Assembly: GCA_033763935.1 (NCBI GenBank)
Contig: JANRJO010000104.1
Span: forward strand, 1 to 64,000
Reading direction: 5' to 3'
Source of the DNA: DALYJJ01 sp033763935
GTDB lineage: Bacteria; Acidobacteriota; Terriglobia; Bryobacterales; Bryobacteraceae
Length of the DNA: 64,000 nucleotides
The translations under genes were made by a program, and so were the position numbers. Below, one piece after another: positions 1 through 8,971 of the stretch. Within the stretch, counting starts at the first letter, position 1. Each line of letters starts with the position of its first letter. Below the pieces are notes generated by a model, which ran no database searches, was not told where the DNA came from, and saw only the letters and a list, made by a program, of their open reading frames with translations.

Positions 1-87
1 TCGTGCCCGGGCTTGCTGCTGTAGAGCCTGGCGTTGTTCCAAATCCAAAGTGACTGGTCGAGCTACGCGCATCCTTCGTCCTCTCAT
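1..87 (-). CDS. IS630-family transposase, N-terminal fragment cut by window edge
   Basis: Reading the minus strand from an ATG at 87 (or the in-frame ATG at 72) gives an open frame that runs off the left edge. The second start begins MRVARPVTLDLEQRQAL. A short basic stretch, then a 'T-L-x-x-E-Q-R' segment and a run of Gln/Ala/Arg, is how IS630-type transposases begin, just before their helix-turn-helix. Only 29 codons are visible, so no catalytic DDE residues can be checked and it is unknown whether the element is intact. The element would extend to the left of the window; its end should lie between this start and the gene at 159. Confidence 0.5.
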   Translation of the reverse strand, partial: MRGRRMRVARPVTLDLEQRQALQQQARAR

Positions 88-129
88 TGTAGAGACGAAG
101 GCGCGGCAATAATCGTTACTATTTATGAC

Positions 130-144
130 GCACTACACTAGTGC
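130..144. repeat. Short inverted repeat between transposase fragment and next gene
   Basis: GCACTA, a 3-nt loop CAC, then TAGTGC form a perfect 6-bp inverted repeat. It lies in the 71-nt gap between the transposase start and the nucleotidyltransferase-like gene, where an insertion-sequence end would be expected. It may be part of a terminal repeat or an operator; one copy alone cannot decide. Confidence 0.3.
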
Positions 145-158
145 CGTAAATTGGTGGT

Positions 159-686
159 GTGACGGCCGCGGAGGTTTACGAATTGACAACGCATGGCGGG
201 GCAAGCGACTTCGCCACGTTAATCCGAGTCTGCGAAGGTTCGGGACCCTATTGCCTGATCGGGGGACTCGCAGTCAATTGCTACGTCGAGCCGGTATACA
301 CGCTGGACGCCGACCTCGTCGTTGTCGGTGGTCGCTTGGACTCGGTCTGCGAACTGCTGAAGTCGTTCGGATTCTCTCTCGAAAGGCACCCCTACTCGGT
401 GAATGCTGCTGCCCCCGCAAGTCAACTCCGCATGCAATTCACTCTTGATAACCGCTACCAACCTTTCTTGTCACGAGCGCAAGCCGCCGAAGTGCTCGGC
501 GTTCGGGTTTGCGTAGCCTGCTTGAGGGATGTCACGCAAGGCAAGTTGTGGGCGTATGCCGACCCACAGCGCCGCCTCAGCAAGCGTAAGAAGGACGAAC
601 TCGATCTCATTCGCCTCGCCGAGGCCTATCCGGAACTTGTTGAATTGTACCCGCCCGACCTGCGGCAGCAGATCGAGCGGGGATGA
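159..686 (+). CDS. Nucleotidyltransferase-fold protein (AbiEii/MNT-like)
   Basis: This 175-residue protein shows the signature of the minimal nucleotidyltransferase fold: a Gly-Gly pair at residues 35-36 (IGGLAVN), then a D-x-D at 50-52 (TLDADLVV), followed by a C-terminal Lys-rich segment ending in KDELDLIRLAE. This layout is seen in stand-alone AbiEii/MNT-like proteins that modify RNA or partner proteins, often as toxins. No antitoxin partner is visible downstream, where serA converges within 4 nt. The GTG at 159 is chosen because it precedes the conserved part and no better ATG is in frame. A mobile-element edge lies just upstream, which fits an accessory gene. Substrate unknown. Confidence 0.6.
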   Translation: MTAAEVYELTTHGGASDFATLIRVCEGSGPYCLIGGLAVNCYVEPVYTLDADLVVVGGRLDSVCELLKSFGFSLERHPYSVNAAAPASQLRMQFTLDNRYQPFLSRAQAAEVLGVRVCVACLRDVTQGKLWAYADPQRRLSKRKKDELDLIRLAEAYPELVELYPPDLRQQIERG

Positions 687-689
687 CGA

Positions 690-2264
690 TCAGGCGAACT
701 CGACTGTGCGCGCCGAGCGCACTGCCTTGTTCTCGAGCAACTGCGCCAGCACGCCTTCCGGCACGGTATCATCCGTCTCCACGACCGCTACGGCCGACAA
801 CGGTTTTTCGCTCTCCTCGCGTCCCAGCGAGAAGTTCGCGATGTTGATGCCGTTCTTGCCCAGAACCGAGCCGACATGCCCGATCACGCCCGGCACGTCG
901 TCGTTCTTCATGAAAATCAGGTGCCCGGCGAGCGGCGTCTCGCAGTAGATGCCGTCCACCTGCAGCAGCCGCGGCTTGTCGAGGACCACCGCACCTTCCA
1001 CGGACGTCACGCCGCGATCCGTCTCCAGTTCCACGCGAATCGAATCCGTGTGGCTGCCGCGCTTCTCGTGGCGCTCACCCACCTCCAGCCCGCGCTGCGC
1101 CGCCATCTGCATCGCATTCACGACGTTCGCCCGGTTCGATAGCCACCGGTTCAGTGCACCGGCCAGCGCGCTGTTCCGAATGAGGTGTGTGCCGTCACCG
1201 ATGTTGCCGGCGTACACCAGCCGCAACGCCTTCGGATTTCCGGAAGCCGCTTGCGCGGCGAACGCGCCCAGCCGCTCCGCCAGCGTCAAGTAGGGGCCTA
1301 CGGACTTATACTGCTCGGGCGAAAGCGCCGGCATATTCACCGCGTTCAGCGCGACGCCGTCGCGCAGGTACTGGATCATCTGCTCGACGATGCGGATGCC
1401 GACAATCTCCTGCGCCTCTTCGGTTGAACCCGCAATGTGCGGCGTGGCAAGGAGGTTCGGCGCTTTCAGAAGCGGGTCGTCCGCCGCCGGCGGCTCGGGG
1501 TCGAACACGTCCAGGCCCGCCCCCGCCACCTTGCCGGACTCGAGCGCCTCGCGCAGCGCGGCTCCATCCACCAACTCCCCGCGCGCGCAGTTAATGATCC
1601 GGACGCCCGCTTTCATCTTCGCAATAGCGTCCCGGTTGATCATGTGCTTCGTTTCCGGGGTCAAAGCGACGTGCAGCGAGATGTAGTCGCTTTCCTCGAG
1701 TAGCGCTTCGAGGGACACTAGCTCAATCCCGTAGTCCGTCGCCGCCGCCGGACTGACGTAGGGGTCGCTCGCCAGGATACGCATCTCGAACGCCGCCGCC
1801 CGGCGCACCACCTCGCGGCCGATGCTGCCGAGGCCAACCACGCCGAGCACCTTCCCGCGCAGCTCGTTGCCGAGAAACTTCTTCTTCTCCCACTTGCCGC
1901 CAGTCGTCGAGGCGGTCGCCTGAGGAACCGCGCGCGCCAGCGCCAGCATCAGCGCGAGCGTGTGCTCCGCGACGGAGACGGCGTTCCCGCCGGGAGTATT
2001 CATTACCAGCACGCCCGCGCAGGTCGCCGCCGGCAGGTCGACGTTGTCCACCCCGACACCGGCCCGCCCGATCACCCGCAGCTTCGGGGCTTTCTCCAGA
2101 ACTTCCTTCGTCACCTTCACCGCGCTGCGGACCACCAGTGCGTCCGTGTCCGCCAGGTGCGCGGCGTACTCCTTCGGATTCGAAACGACGACGTCCAGGC
2201 CCGGCTGCTTCTGCAGCAGTTCCACCGCGGCCGGAGACATCGGCTCCGCGACGAGAACCTTCAT
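690..2264 (-). CDS. serA: D-3-phosphoglycerate dehydrogenase
   Basis: Catalyses the first committed step of serine synthesis, 3-phosphoglycerate to 3-phosphohydroxypyruvate with NAD+. The 524-residue length matches the long form. The NAD-binding Rossmann segment (VVGLGSIGREV) lies near residues 140-155. The catalytic Arg sits in NCARGELVD, the Glu in the DPEPP region and the His in TPHIAGST. An intervening domain and a C-terminal ACT domain (HLIFMKNDDVPGVIGHVG) follow, suggesting serine feedback control. Its start overlaps the stop of the upstream aminotransferase by 4 nt (ATGA), so the two are translationally coupled in one serine operon. Confidence 0.96.
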   Translation of the reverse strand: MKVLVAEPMSPAAVELLQKQPGLDVVVSNPKEYAAHLADTDALVVRSAVKVTKEVLEKAPKLRVIGRAGVGVDNVDLPAATCAGVLVMNTPGGNAVSVAEHTLALMLALARAVPQATASTTGGKWEKKKFLGNELRGKVLGVVGLGSIGREVVRRAAAFEMRILASDPYVSPAAATDYGIELVSLEALLEESDYISLHVALTPETKHMINRDAIAKMKAGVRIINCARGELVDGAALREALESGKVAGAGLDVFDPEPPAADDPLLKAPNLLATPHIAGSTEEAQEIVGIRIVEQMIQYLRDGVALNAVNMPALSPEQYKSVGPYLTLAERLGAFAAQAASGNPKALRLVYAGNIGDGTHLIRNSALAGALNRWLSNRANVVNAMQMAAQRGLEVGERHEKRGSHTDSIRVELETDRGVTSVEGAVVLDKPRLLQVDGIYCETPLAGHLIFMKNDDVPGVIGHVGSVLGKNGINIANFSLGREESEKPLSAVAVVETDDTVPEGVLAQLLENKAVRSARTVEFA

Positions 2265-3436
2265 GCCTTCACCGCCGCTTCCTTCTCGAGCGCCGCCGCC
2301 GCATACACGTTCTGCACCGCCGCTACGCCGGTGCCGAACTTCACGTCATACCCGTTGGACGCCAGGATGATCTCCAGGCCGGCGATCACGGCGAACAGGT
2401 CCGCGAAATCAAAATAGCCGAGGTGCGCAATGCGGAAAATCTTGCCCTGCATGGTGCCCTGGCCGTTGGCGATAATCGCGCCAAAGCGGTTGCGGAAGCC
2501 CTTGACGATGACCGCGGAGTCCCAGCCTGCCGGCGCCTTGATCGCGGTAATCGACGAGCCCGGCGACGTCTTGGCGAACAGTTCCAGACCCAGCGCCGTC
2601 GACGCCTCGCGCGTCGCCCGCGCCAGCATCTGCGCGTTCTCCACCAGCTTGTCCATGCCGAGCTGCTTAATGTATTTCAGCGCTTCCGCCAGCGCCAGCA
2701 GCAGCGCCGTCGAAGGCGTCCAGCTCGATTCGCCCTTGTCCGCGTTCTTCTTCTCTTTCTTCAAATCGAAGTAGTATCGCGGTAAGTTCGCCGACGGCTG
2801 CCGCTCCCAGGCCTTCGCGCTGATCGCCATGAACGCCAAGCCCGGCGGGATCATGAACGCCTTCTGCGACCCGCCGATCACCACGTCGATCCCCCAGCCG
2901 TCGATGTCGAGTGGCATCGTGCCCAGGCCGGTGATTGCGTCGACGACAAAAATCGCGTCTGTCTTGCGAATGATCTCCGCCATCGCCTTCACGTCGTGCG
3001 CCGCGCCGGTGGATGTCTCCGACGCCTGCACGAACACGCCCTTCACGCCGGGGTTCGAATCGATCGCGTCCTTCACCCGCTCCGGCGTCACCACGTCGCC
3101 GTACTCGGCCGTGAGCACAACCGCGTCCAAGCCATAAGCCTTTGCAATCTCGACCCAGCGCTCGCCGAACTTCCCGGCCGAACAGACCACAACCTTGTCA
3201 CCGCGCGAGAAGAAATTCGACACGGAGGCATCCATCGCGCCGGTGCCGGAAGCCACCAGCGAAAGCACGTCGTTCTGCGTGCCCATCACCTCTTTCAGGT
3301 CCGCCAGGCATTGGCGGTACAGCTCGCGGAAGTCCTGCGTACGGTGATGAATGTCGGAAGCGGCCATGGCCTGAAGCGCCTTTGGCAGAAGGGGCGTCGG
3401 ACCTGGGGTTAACAAGCGCTGCTTTTTAATATGCAT
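2261..3436 (-). CDS. Class V aminotransferase, probable phosphoserine aminotransferase
   Basis: A PLP-dependent class V aminotransferase of 391 residues, of the serine-pyruvate/alanine-glyoxylate type rather than the classical SerC type. The N-terminus TPGPTPLLP is typical, the GTGAMDA segment binds the PLP phosphate, VVDAITG contains the PLP-pyridine Asp, and the Schiff-base Lys is K192 in GGSQKAFM. Directly upstream of serA with a 4-nt overlap, it most likely transaminates 3-phosphohydroxypyruvate, as family members paired with serA do in archaea and some bacteria. That role is inferred from context; alanine-glyoxylate or serine-pyruvate activity is the alternative. Confidence 0.88.
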   Translation of the reverse strand: MHIKKQRLLTPGPTPLLPKALQAMAASDIHHRTQDFRELYRQCLADLKEVMGTQNDVLSLVASGTGAMDASVSNFFSRGDKVVVCSAGKFGERWVEIAKAYGLDAVVLTAEYGDVVTPERVKDAIDSNPGVKGVFVQASETSTGAAHDVKAMAEIIRKTDAIFVVDAITGLGTMPLDIDGWGIDVVIGGSQKAFMIPPGLAFMAISAKAWERQPSANLPRYYFDLKKEKKNADKGESSWTPSTALLLALAEALKYIKQLGMDKLVENAQMLARATREASTALGLELFAKTSPGSSITAIKAPAGWDSAVIVKGFRNRFGAIIANGQGTMQGKIFRIAHLGYFDFADLFAVIAGLEIILASNGYDVKFGTGVAAVQNVYAAAALEKEAAVKA

Positions 3437-3467
3437 GGGTGGTGTAAATCAGGAGGTCTGAATTACT

Positions 3468-3473
3468 TAGAAT
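3468..3473 (+). promoter_or_regulatory. Putative -10 box of yqeY
   Basis: TAGAAT lies 10 nt before the yqeY ATG at 3484, and no Shine-Dalgarno sequence lies between. It fits a very short or absent leader. Confidence 0.4.
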
Positions 3474-3483
3474 AGCAGACGTC

Positions 3484-3933
3484 ATGTCGATGCTCGATCG
3501 TCTCCAGAAGGACATGGTGGCCGCCATGAAGGCCAAGGAAGAGGACCGCCTCAGCGCCCTGCGCATGATGAAGGCGGCACTGATGAAGGCCAAGGTGGAC
3601 AACCCCGGGAAGCCGCTCGACGACGCCGCCGAAATGGCCGTGATGTCGTCGCTCATCAAGCAGCGCAAGGAGTCGGCGGATATGTTCCGAAAGGGCGGCC
3701 GCGAGGAACAGGCCCTCAAAGAAGAAGCGGAAGCGAAGCTGATTGAAAGCTACCTGCCTGCCTCCGCGAGTGAAGAAGAGATGGCGGCGGCCATTGACGC
3801 CGCCGTAGCCGAGACGGGCGCCGCGTCGTCCAAGCAGATGGGCCTGGTCATGAACGCCGTGAAGGCCAGGCTCGCCGGCAAGCGCGTAGACGGAAAGCTG
3901 CTGGCGGACAAGGTGAAAGCCCGGCTGGGCTAA
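3484..3933 (+). CDS. yqeY: GatB/YqeY domain protein
   Basis: A 149-residue cytoplasmic protein of the YqeY family, matching the family's usual length of about 150. It is almost entirely helical and charged. Recognisable features are the N-terminal MLDRLQKDMVAAMKAKEEDRLSALRM stretch (about residues 3-28), the central IESYLPA segment and the C-terminal MGLVMNAVKARLAGKRVDGK. The fold resembles the tail domain of GatB, the tRNA-dependent amidotransferase subunit, but the exact role of stand-alone YqeY is not settled. It is transcribed divergently from the serine operon and followed by the OPT transporter. Confidence 0.92.
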   Translation: MSMLDRLQKDMVAAMKAKEEDRLSALRMMKAALMKAKVDNPGKPLDDAAEMAVMSSLIKQRKESADMFRKGGREEQALKEEAEAKLIESYLPASASEEEMAAAIDAAVAETGAASSKQMGLVMNAVKARLAGKRVDGKLLADKVKARLG

Positions 3934-3947
3934 TCGGCCCGCGATGG

Positions 3948-3953
3948 TATGAT
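3948..3953 (+). promoter_or_regulatory. Putative -10 box of OPT transporter gene
   Basis: TATGAT lies 23 nt before the GTG start at 3977. An AAGGAG ribosome-binding site at 3964-3969 follows, so the leader would be about 17 nt. No clear -35 was found; the region overlaps the end of yqeY. Confidence 0.4.
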
Positions 3954-3976
3954 CTTCTTTCTCAAGGAGTTCCCAG

Positions 3977-6019
3977 GTGAATACGCCGACAGGCAAGAAG
4001 TTTGAACCTTACGTTCCTCAGCACGTGCAGATGGCGGAGTTCACGTTCCGCGCGGTCCTCCTTGGCTTGGTGATGACCGTAATCCTCGGCGCGGCAAACG
4101 CCTACCTTGGGCTGCGTGCCGGCATGACCATCGCTGCCACCTACCCGGCGGCCGTCATCGGCATGGCCGTGCTCCGGCTGTTCAAGGCGTCGATTCTCGA
4201 AGAGAACATCGCGCGCACGGTTGGCTCCATCGGCGAGTCCGTCGCCGCCGGCGCCATCTTCACCATTCCCGCCTTCGTCATCTCCCAGGCGTGGCTGCGC
4301 TTCGATACGTTCGAAGCCTGGTGGAAGTCCTCCGCGCTGATGCTGGTGGGCGGCGTGCTCGGCATCCTGTTCGTCACCCTGCTGCGGCGCGTAATGGTGG
4401 AGGATCCAGACCTCCCCTACCCCGAATCCTCCGCGGCCGCCGAGATTCACAAAGCCGGACAGCGCGGCGCCGATGCCGCCAAGAATCTGTTCCAGGCGAT
4501 GGGCGTGGGCGCCGTCATCTACCTGCTGGGCGAATTCAAGCTCTTCTCCGCCAGCCGCGACTTCCTGGTCCACGTCGGCCGCCTTGGCCAAACCTCCATC
4601 CGCTTTGGTACGGCACAGACCGCAAACGCCGTGAATACGGGCGGCATCACCCTGGTGTCGGCGCCCGCCGTCAGCCCTGCGTATCTGGGCGTGGGCTACA
4701 TCATCGGCCCGCGCCTCGCCGCGCTCAACTTCTCCGGCGGCGTCATCGCCTGGGGCCTGCTGGTTCCGCTGCTCATCTACTTCATGGGCCCCCAACTGAA
4801 CACCTTTGTGCCGGCAGCGGCGGGCGAAGAGGGTTGGGCGGGACAAGCCGCGGCTGTGTGGCGCTTTATCGTGCGGCCCATCGCTGTCGGCGGCATGCTC
4901 GTCGGCGCCAGCTACACGCTGTTCCGCATGCGCAAGAGCCTCGGCGCTGGCCTCGGCCGCGCCATCTCTGACCTCAAGAAGGCAGGCCAGCAGAGCAGTT
5001 CCACCGCCCGCATGGATATCGACCTCAGTGCAAAAACGGTATTTGCGGGCATCGGCCTCGTCCTCGTCGCAATGGTGGTGCTCTACTCGCTCTTCACCGG
5101 CGACTTCGTCAGTGCCAGCCTCGCCGCGGTGGTCATGATCATCCTCGGCTTCTTCTTTGCCGCGGTCAGCGGCAACCTCGTCGGCATGATCGGCTCCTCC
5201 AACAATCCCATCTCCGGTCTCACGCTCTCCACGCTGATCATCGCCGCGTTGCTCATGGTCGCCATCGGCGTGCAGGGCATGACCGGTATCGCCGCCGTGC
5301 TCGGCGTCGCCGCTGTCGTCTGCGTATCGTCGGCCGTCGCTGGCGAGATGCTGCAGGATCTCAAGGTCGGCCACATCCTCGGAGGCACGCCCCGCAGCAT
5401 GCAGATCGGCGACTTTCTCGGCGTCTTCGTCGCCAGCGCGCTCCTCTACTTCCCGCTGCTCTTCCTCCACGTCGGCAACATCAATGAGGGCGGCATTGGC
5501 TTCGGCGACCCCAAACTTTCCGCGCCGCAGGCCGGCCTCATGGCCATGCTCTCCCAAGGTATCGTCGGCGGCCAGATGGCATGGCCGCTCGTCGTCACCG
5601 GCATCATGATGGGCTTCGCCCTGATCATGGTCCAGGTCAAGAGCCCCATGCTGTTTTCGGTCGGCATGTACCTGCCCCTCGAAACCACGTTTGCGATCTT
5701 CGTCGGCGGCATCCTGCGCTGGGCCACTGATTCCATGCGTGACCGCCGCGGCTTCAACGATGCGCAAAAGGCGCGCGTCGAAAACGCCGGCGTCCTCATC
5801 GCCTCCGGCCTCATCGCCGGGGAAGCGTTGATGGGCCTCCTCAAAGGCGGCTTCGCCTTCGCCGACAAGCCCCTCTCCAGTATTCTGACGATCTTCCCCG
5901 ATCCGCCCATCGTCATGGGAGCCATCGTGCTCGCCATTCTCGCGTTCTACATGGTCAGGACGCCCCTGACGAAGGCGGGCAGCCCCGACGAACCGGCGCC
6001 GCCGACAGCTATGATGTAG
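3977..6019 (+). CDS. OPT family oligopeptide/metal-chelate transporter
   Basis: A 680-residue inner-membrane protein with about 14-16 hydrophobic helices. The N-terminal segment, with FTFRAVLLGLVMTVILGAAN and then YLGLRAGMTI, is typical of bacterial OPT transporters, as is the GSSNNPISGLTLSTL motif in the middle. The family takes up small peptides or metal chelates with protons. The GTG start at 3977 is supported by an AAGGAG box 7 nt upstream. The next gene follows 36 nt downstream with its own strong ribosome-binding site, so the two may be co-transcribed. Substrate cannot be read from sequence. Confidence 0.93.
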   Translation: MNTPTGKKFEPYVPQHVQMAEFTFRAVLLGLVMTVILGAANAYLGLRAGMTIAATYPAAVIGMAVLRLFKASILEENIARTVGSIGESVAAGAIFTIPAFVISQAWLRFDTFEAWWKSSALMLVGGVLGILFVTLLRRVMVEDPDLPYPESSAAAEIHKAGQRGADAAKNLFQAMGVGAVIYLLGEFKLFSASRDFLVHVGRLGQTSIRFGTAQTANAVNTGGITLVSAPAVSPAYLGVGYIIGPRLAALNFSGGVIAWGLLVPLLIYFMGPQLNTFVPAAAGEEGWAGQAAAVWRFIVRPIAVGGMLVGASYTLFRMRKSLGAGLGRAISDLKKAGQQSSSTARMDIDLSAKTVFAGIGLVLVAMVVLYSLFTGDFVSASLAAVVMIILGFFFAAVSGNLVGMIGSSNNPISGLTLSTLIIAALLMVAIGVQGMTGIAAVLGVAAVVCVSSAVAGEMLQDLKVGHILGGTPRSMQIGDFLGVFVASALLYFPLLFLHVGNINEGGIGFGDPKLSAPQAGLMAMLSQGIVGGQMAWPLVVTGIMMGFALIMVQVKSPMLFSVGMYLPLETTFAIFVGGILRWATDSMRDRRGFNDAQKARVENAGVLIASGLIAGEALMGLLKGGFAFADKPLSSILTIFPDPPIVMGAIVLAILAFYMVRTPLTKAGSPDEPAPPTAMM

Positions 6020-6055
6020 AGCCCGGCTCCAGAACGGCGCCGGAAGGAGGACATC

Positions 6056-8971
6056 TTGTCTCTGTCCCTTCCCGTTACCCAGGAAAACTTCCGGCGCACG
6101 TTCCTGAACGGCGCAGGCACGCTCGAGTTTGCGACCGACCGCGACCTCTGGAGCGCGCTCTTCCGCAACGGCGGCAAGTTCACCGACGACGTAGACCGCA
6201 TTGCCGACCTCAGCGTCTCCGCCGGCACCAAGCTCACCTTCGGCAAGAAAGGCGGCCTGGCGCTGGGCCTCAACGTCTCGGGCTCCGCGATGCACCAGAT
6301 GCAGGTCTACTTTCCCGGCGCCGATGCCGAAGGCCTCCGCGCCTACGGTCTGCGGGACCTGCTGACCGGCGATCAACTCTGCCTGCGCCTAAGCCTTGGC
6401 GCCAAGGGCGACGCCGCGCTCTCGGGTTCGTTCCCCGCCGGACCGCTGTCCGCCACGTTCGGCGTGGCAGCCGGCGGCAGCGTCGGCTACGAGCGTCTCA
6501 AGTTCTACCGGCAGGACCAGACCGTCGCGGATATCATCGGCGACTTCTTCAAGACTATGCGCCTGCCGCAGCAGGCGGACACGGTGTCCGAAATCCCCGA
6601 CCCCGGCGAGGTGCTCATCACTCACCTCTCCGGCTACCTCAAGCTCAACGCCGGTCTTCGCTGGGGATACTCTGTCACGGGGTCCAAATCCTTCGAGGCG
6701 AATCAGCTGAAGCTCGATCTGGAGTACGCCGTCCGCGCCATGGCGGCGGTGTCTGTTGGCTATCAAATGGCCGGCGAGTTCACGCTCGAGTCGCGCCGCG
6801 GCTCCCGCCCGAACTGGGTTCGCCTGGTGGTGCGCAAGAGCCGCAGCAGCCGCTTCTCCTTCGCTGCCGACTTCGGGCTGGACGCCGACGTGAAGCTGGA
6901 CGGCCTGCCCGCCGACGCCGACGAGTTTCTCTCCAAGCTGATCGGCAGCGACGCTGAGCGCATCCTCGGCTACTTCGACAAAGCCCGCAAGTACGCGAAC
7001 GTCGAAGAACTGGAGAAAGAAGCCGGCAAGCTCGCGAAAGGCTTCATTCACAAACTCGCGCAGGAACAGTTGGGCGCGGCGCTGACGAACGCGAACCTCG
7101 ATGCGTTCCTAGCGAAGATGTCCGTGGTGACTGAGGCCTTCGCCAACCTCGACAAGCGCATCCTCGGCCTCTATCAGGACTTCCTGAACGGCAACTCCGA
7201 CATCGCCAAGGTCATGGGCCTCCTCGCGTCCGTCGCCAGCCGCGACCGATTGCAGTCGCTCGTAAACACCGAGTCCCTCGCGTTCGCTTTGCTGCGGCGG
7301 CTGCTGAACGAACGGGCCATGGACGCGCTGCTCGACGACGCCGAGTTCCGGCGCTTCCTCGAGCTCGCGCAGAAAGCGGACCAATTCTTCAACGGCAGCA
7401 AAGAAAAGGACGTCAAAGAGTTCGTCGACCGTGTGCGCCAGGAGTTCCCGCTGCGGTCTCTCTTCGGCGAGCTGCGAAAGCTCAAAACCACAAAGGACGT
7501 TGTGAACCTCGCCGACGAGCGCCTGCAGGGTCTCGTCGAACGCCTGGTCGGCAAGAGCTTCGACGAGATCAAGAAGAGCGATGCGGGCAAGGCGCTCGAA
7601 GAGATCAAGAAGGGACTCGACGCCGTCGACAGCTTCAAAGACCGCTGGTACGCCAAGCTGCGTGCGGCCGCGAAGCAGAACTTCACGATGAAGGCGAGCC
7701 TCGCCTATAGCCGCGCTTCGGCGAACACCGCGCTCGTCGACGTTGAAATCAACCTCGCGGACGACGCCGGCCGCCGCTTGTTCGAAGATGCTTCGAAGGG
7801 CGACCTCACCGGCGTGATGCAGAACTTCGATACCGCCATCGCCAAACTGAACCAGGGCGTGATGACGCACCAGCTCTCCGAGTCGATGGAGTTCACGTTC
7901 AACATCATGGGCTGGCAGTTCGTCTCCATTGCCACGCTGCTGCAGGACACCGAACATACCATCGAAGAGCGCGACGGCGGATTGCTGCACATCTTCGCCA
8001 CGGACACGGGCCTGAAGCGGTTTAAGCGATCCGGGCGCGACAAGGAGAAGGAAACGCTGGCCAGCCACTTCCTGTTGCGCACGGTTGCCGAGACGATGCA
8101 GCCGCCCGGGCGCGACGGCCGCTACGTGATCGACACCCTCAAAAGCATGGCCGTGCGGTACGAGCTCGCGCACGAAGACGAGAAGACCGACCCCGAGGAG
8201 CTGACCCTGTATTTGTCGCTGGCCGAAACCCTCGGCCTCCTGCCGGACCGCGCCGGCTTCGTTGAGGACCTGAGACGCCAGTTCCCCGGCGGCTTTGGCA
8301 AGGTCAAAGTGCAGTACGTGGTGCGCTATGACGACCAGGCCGTCCGCAATGCCTTCGCGCTGCCGAGCAACGAAATTGGCCCTCGCGCGCGTGGTCTGCT
8401 GCGGCAGCTCGTGACGTCCTCCGTGGCGAACAAGAAGAACCGTTCGGACACCGTGCTCATTGCCTTCGCCTACCTCCAGGACATGAAGCCGACGAGCGCC
8501 AGCTCGATGACCATACCCGTGCCCTCGTGGTTCCACGCATCCGGCGCAGGTTCGATCGGAACCGCCGGCATGGCCGTTCTGCGCACGCTCTTCAACAAGG
8601 AGAACAGTTACGTCCGCGCGCTCACCGAGCTCGACCAGCTGGTGGACCGCGTCAACACGGAGCGCAGAGCCGTGCCACTCGACGACCTCACCAAGGCCGC
8701 GCGCAACTTCGTCTCCATGGCCGACGACATCGACGAGTTCTTCGCCGCCAACGGCTTCTTCGGCATCTTCGACAGGCTCTCCTGGGAGGGCGGCGGCAAG
8801 AAGGGAGCCCGCGAATCCGCCATCACCATCGAAATCACGCCGCCTGCCGGCCAGCCGGTTACTAAGGTGCTGACCGCGGGTCCGACAGCCGCCGAGATGC
8901 TGGACGCTCGCGCGATGCAGCAGGAGCAACCGTTAGAGGAAGTCCGCACGGCTACGAAGCGCCGGGGCTAG
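6056..8971 (+). CDS. Large protein of unknown function (971 residues)
   Basis: Not recognised. A TTG start at 6056 is supported by GGAGG ending at 6050. There is no signal peptide or membrane helix, so it is probably cytoplasmic. Residues 1 to about 290 are rich in short beta-like stretches of alternating Gly/Ser and hydrophobics (LSGSFPAGPLSATFGVAAGG). Residues about 290-560 are helical and charged, rich in Leu/Lys/Glu/Asp. A mixed region follows, and the C-terminus ends in a Thr/Pro/Ala/Glu stretch and a basic TKRRG. It follows the OPT gene by 36 nt on the same strand and converges with Uma2, overlapping it by 4 nt. Codon use looks like its neighbours. Confidence 0.85.
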   Translation: MSLSLPVTQENFRRTFLNGAGTLEFATDRDLWSALFRNGGKFTDDVDRIADLSVSAGTKLTFGKKGGLALGLNVSGSAMHQMQVYFPGADAEGLRAYGLRDLLTGDQLCLRLSLGAKGDAALSGSFPAGPLSATFGVAAGGSVGYERLKFYRQDQTVADIIGDFFKTMRLPQQADTVSEIPDPGEVLITHLSGYLKLNAGLRWGYSVTGSKSFEANQLKLDLEYAVRAMAAVSVGYQMAGEFTLESRRGSRPNWVRLVVRKSRSSRFSFAADFGLDADVKLDGLPADADEFLSKLIGSDAERILGYFDKARKYANVEELEKEAGKLAKGFIHKLAQEQLGAALTNANLDAFLAKMSVVTEAFANLDKRILGLYQDFLNGNSDIAKVMGLLASVASRDRLQSLVNTESLAFALLRRLLNERAMDALLDDAEFRRFLELAQKADQFFNGSKEKDVKEFVDRVRQEFPLRSLFGELRKLKTTKDVVNLADERLQGLVERLVGKSFDEIKKSDAGKALEEIKKGLDAVDSFKDRWYAKLRAAAKQNFTMKASLAYSRASANTALVDVEINLADDAGRRLFEDASKGDLTGVMQNFDTAIAKLNQGVMTHQLSESMEFTFNIMGWQFVSIATLLQDTEHTIEERDGGLLHIFATDTGLKRFKRSGRDKEKETLASHFLLRTVAETMQPPGRDGRYVIDTLKSMAVRYELAHEDEKTDPEELTLYLSLAETLGLLPDRAGFVEDLRRQFPGGFGKVKVQYVVRYDDQAVRNAFALPSNEIGPRARGLLRQLVTSSVANKKNRSDTVLIAFAYLQDMKPTSASSMTIPVPSWFHASGAGSIGTAGMAVLRTLFNKENSYVRALTELDQLVDRVNTERRAVPLDDLTKAARNFVSMADDIDEFFAANGFFGIFDRLSWEGGGKKGARESAITIEITPPAGQPVTKVLTAGPTAAEMLDARAMQQEQPLEEVRTATKRRG

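Noticed and set aside
3962..6376. An 804-codon open frame on the minus strand, antisense to the OPT gene
   Set aside because: It is rich in His/Glu/Asp/Ala/Gly, the usual reverse-frame composition of GC-rich coding DNA, and has no motif. The plus-strand transporter is clearly real.
7109..8929. A 606-codon minus frame inside the orphan gene
   Set aside because: Composition is that of an antisense shadow. The plus strand has the better ribosome-binding site and codon pattern.
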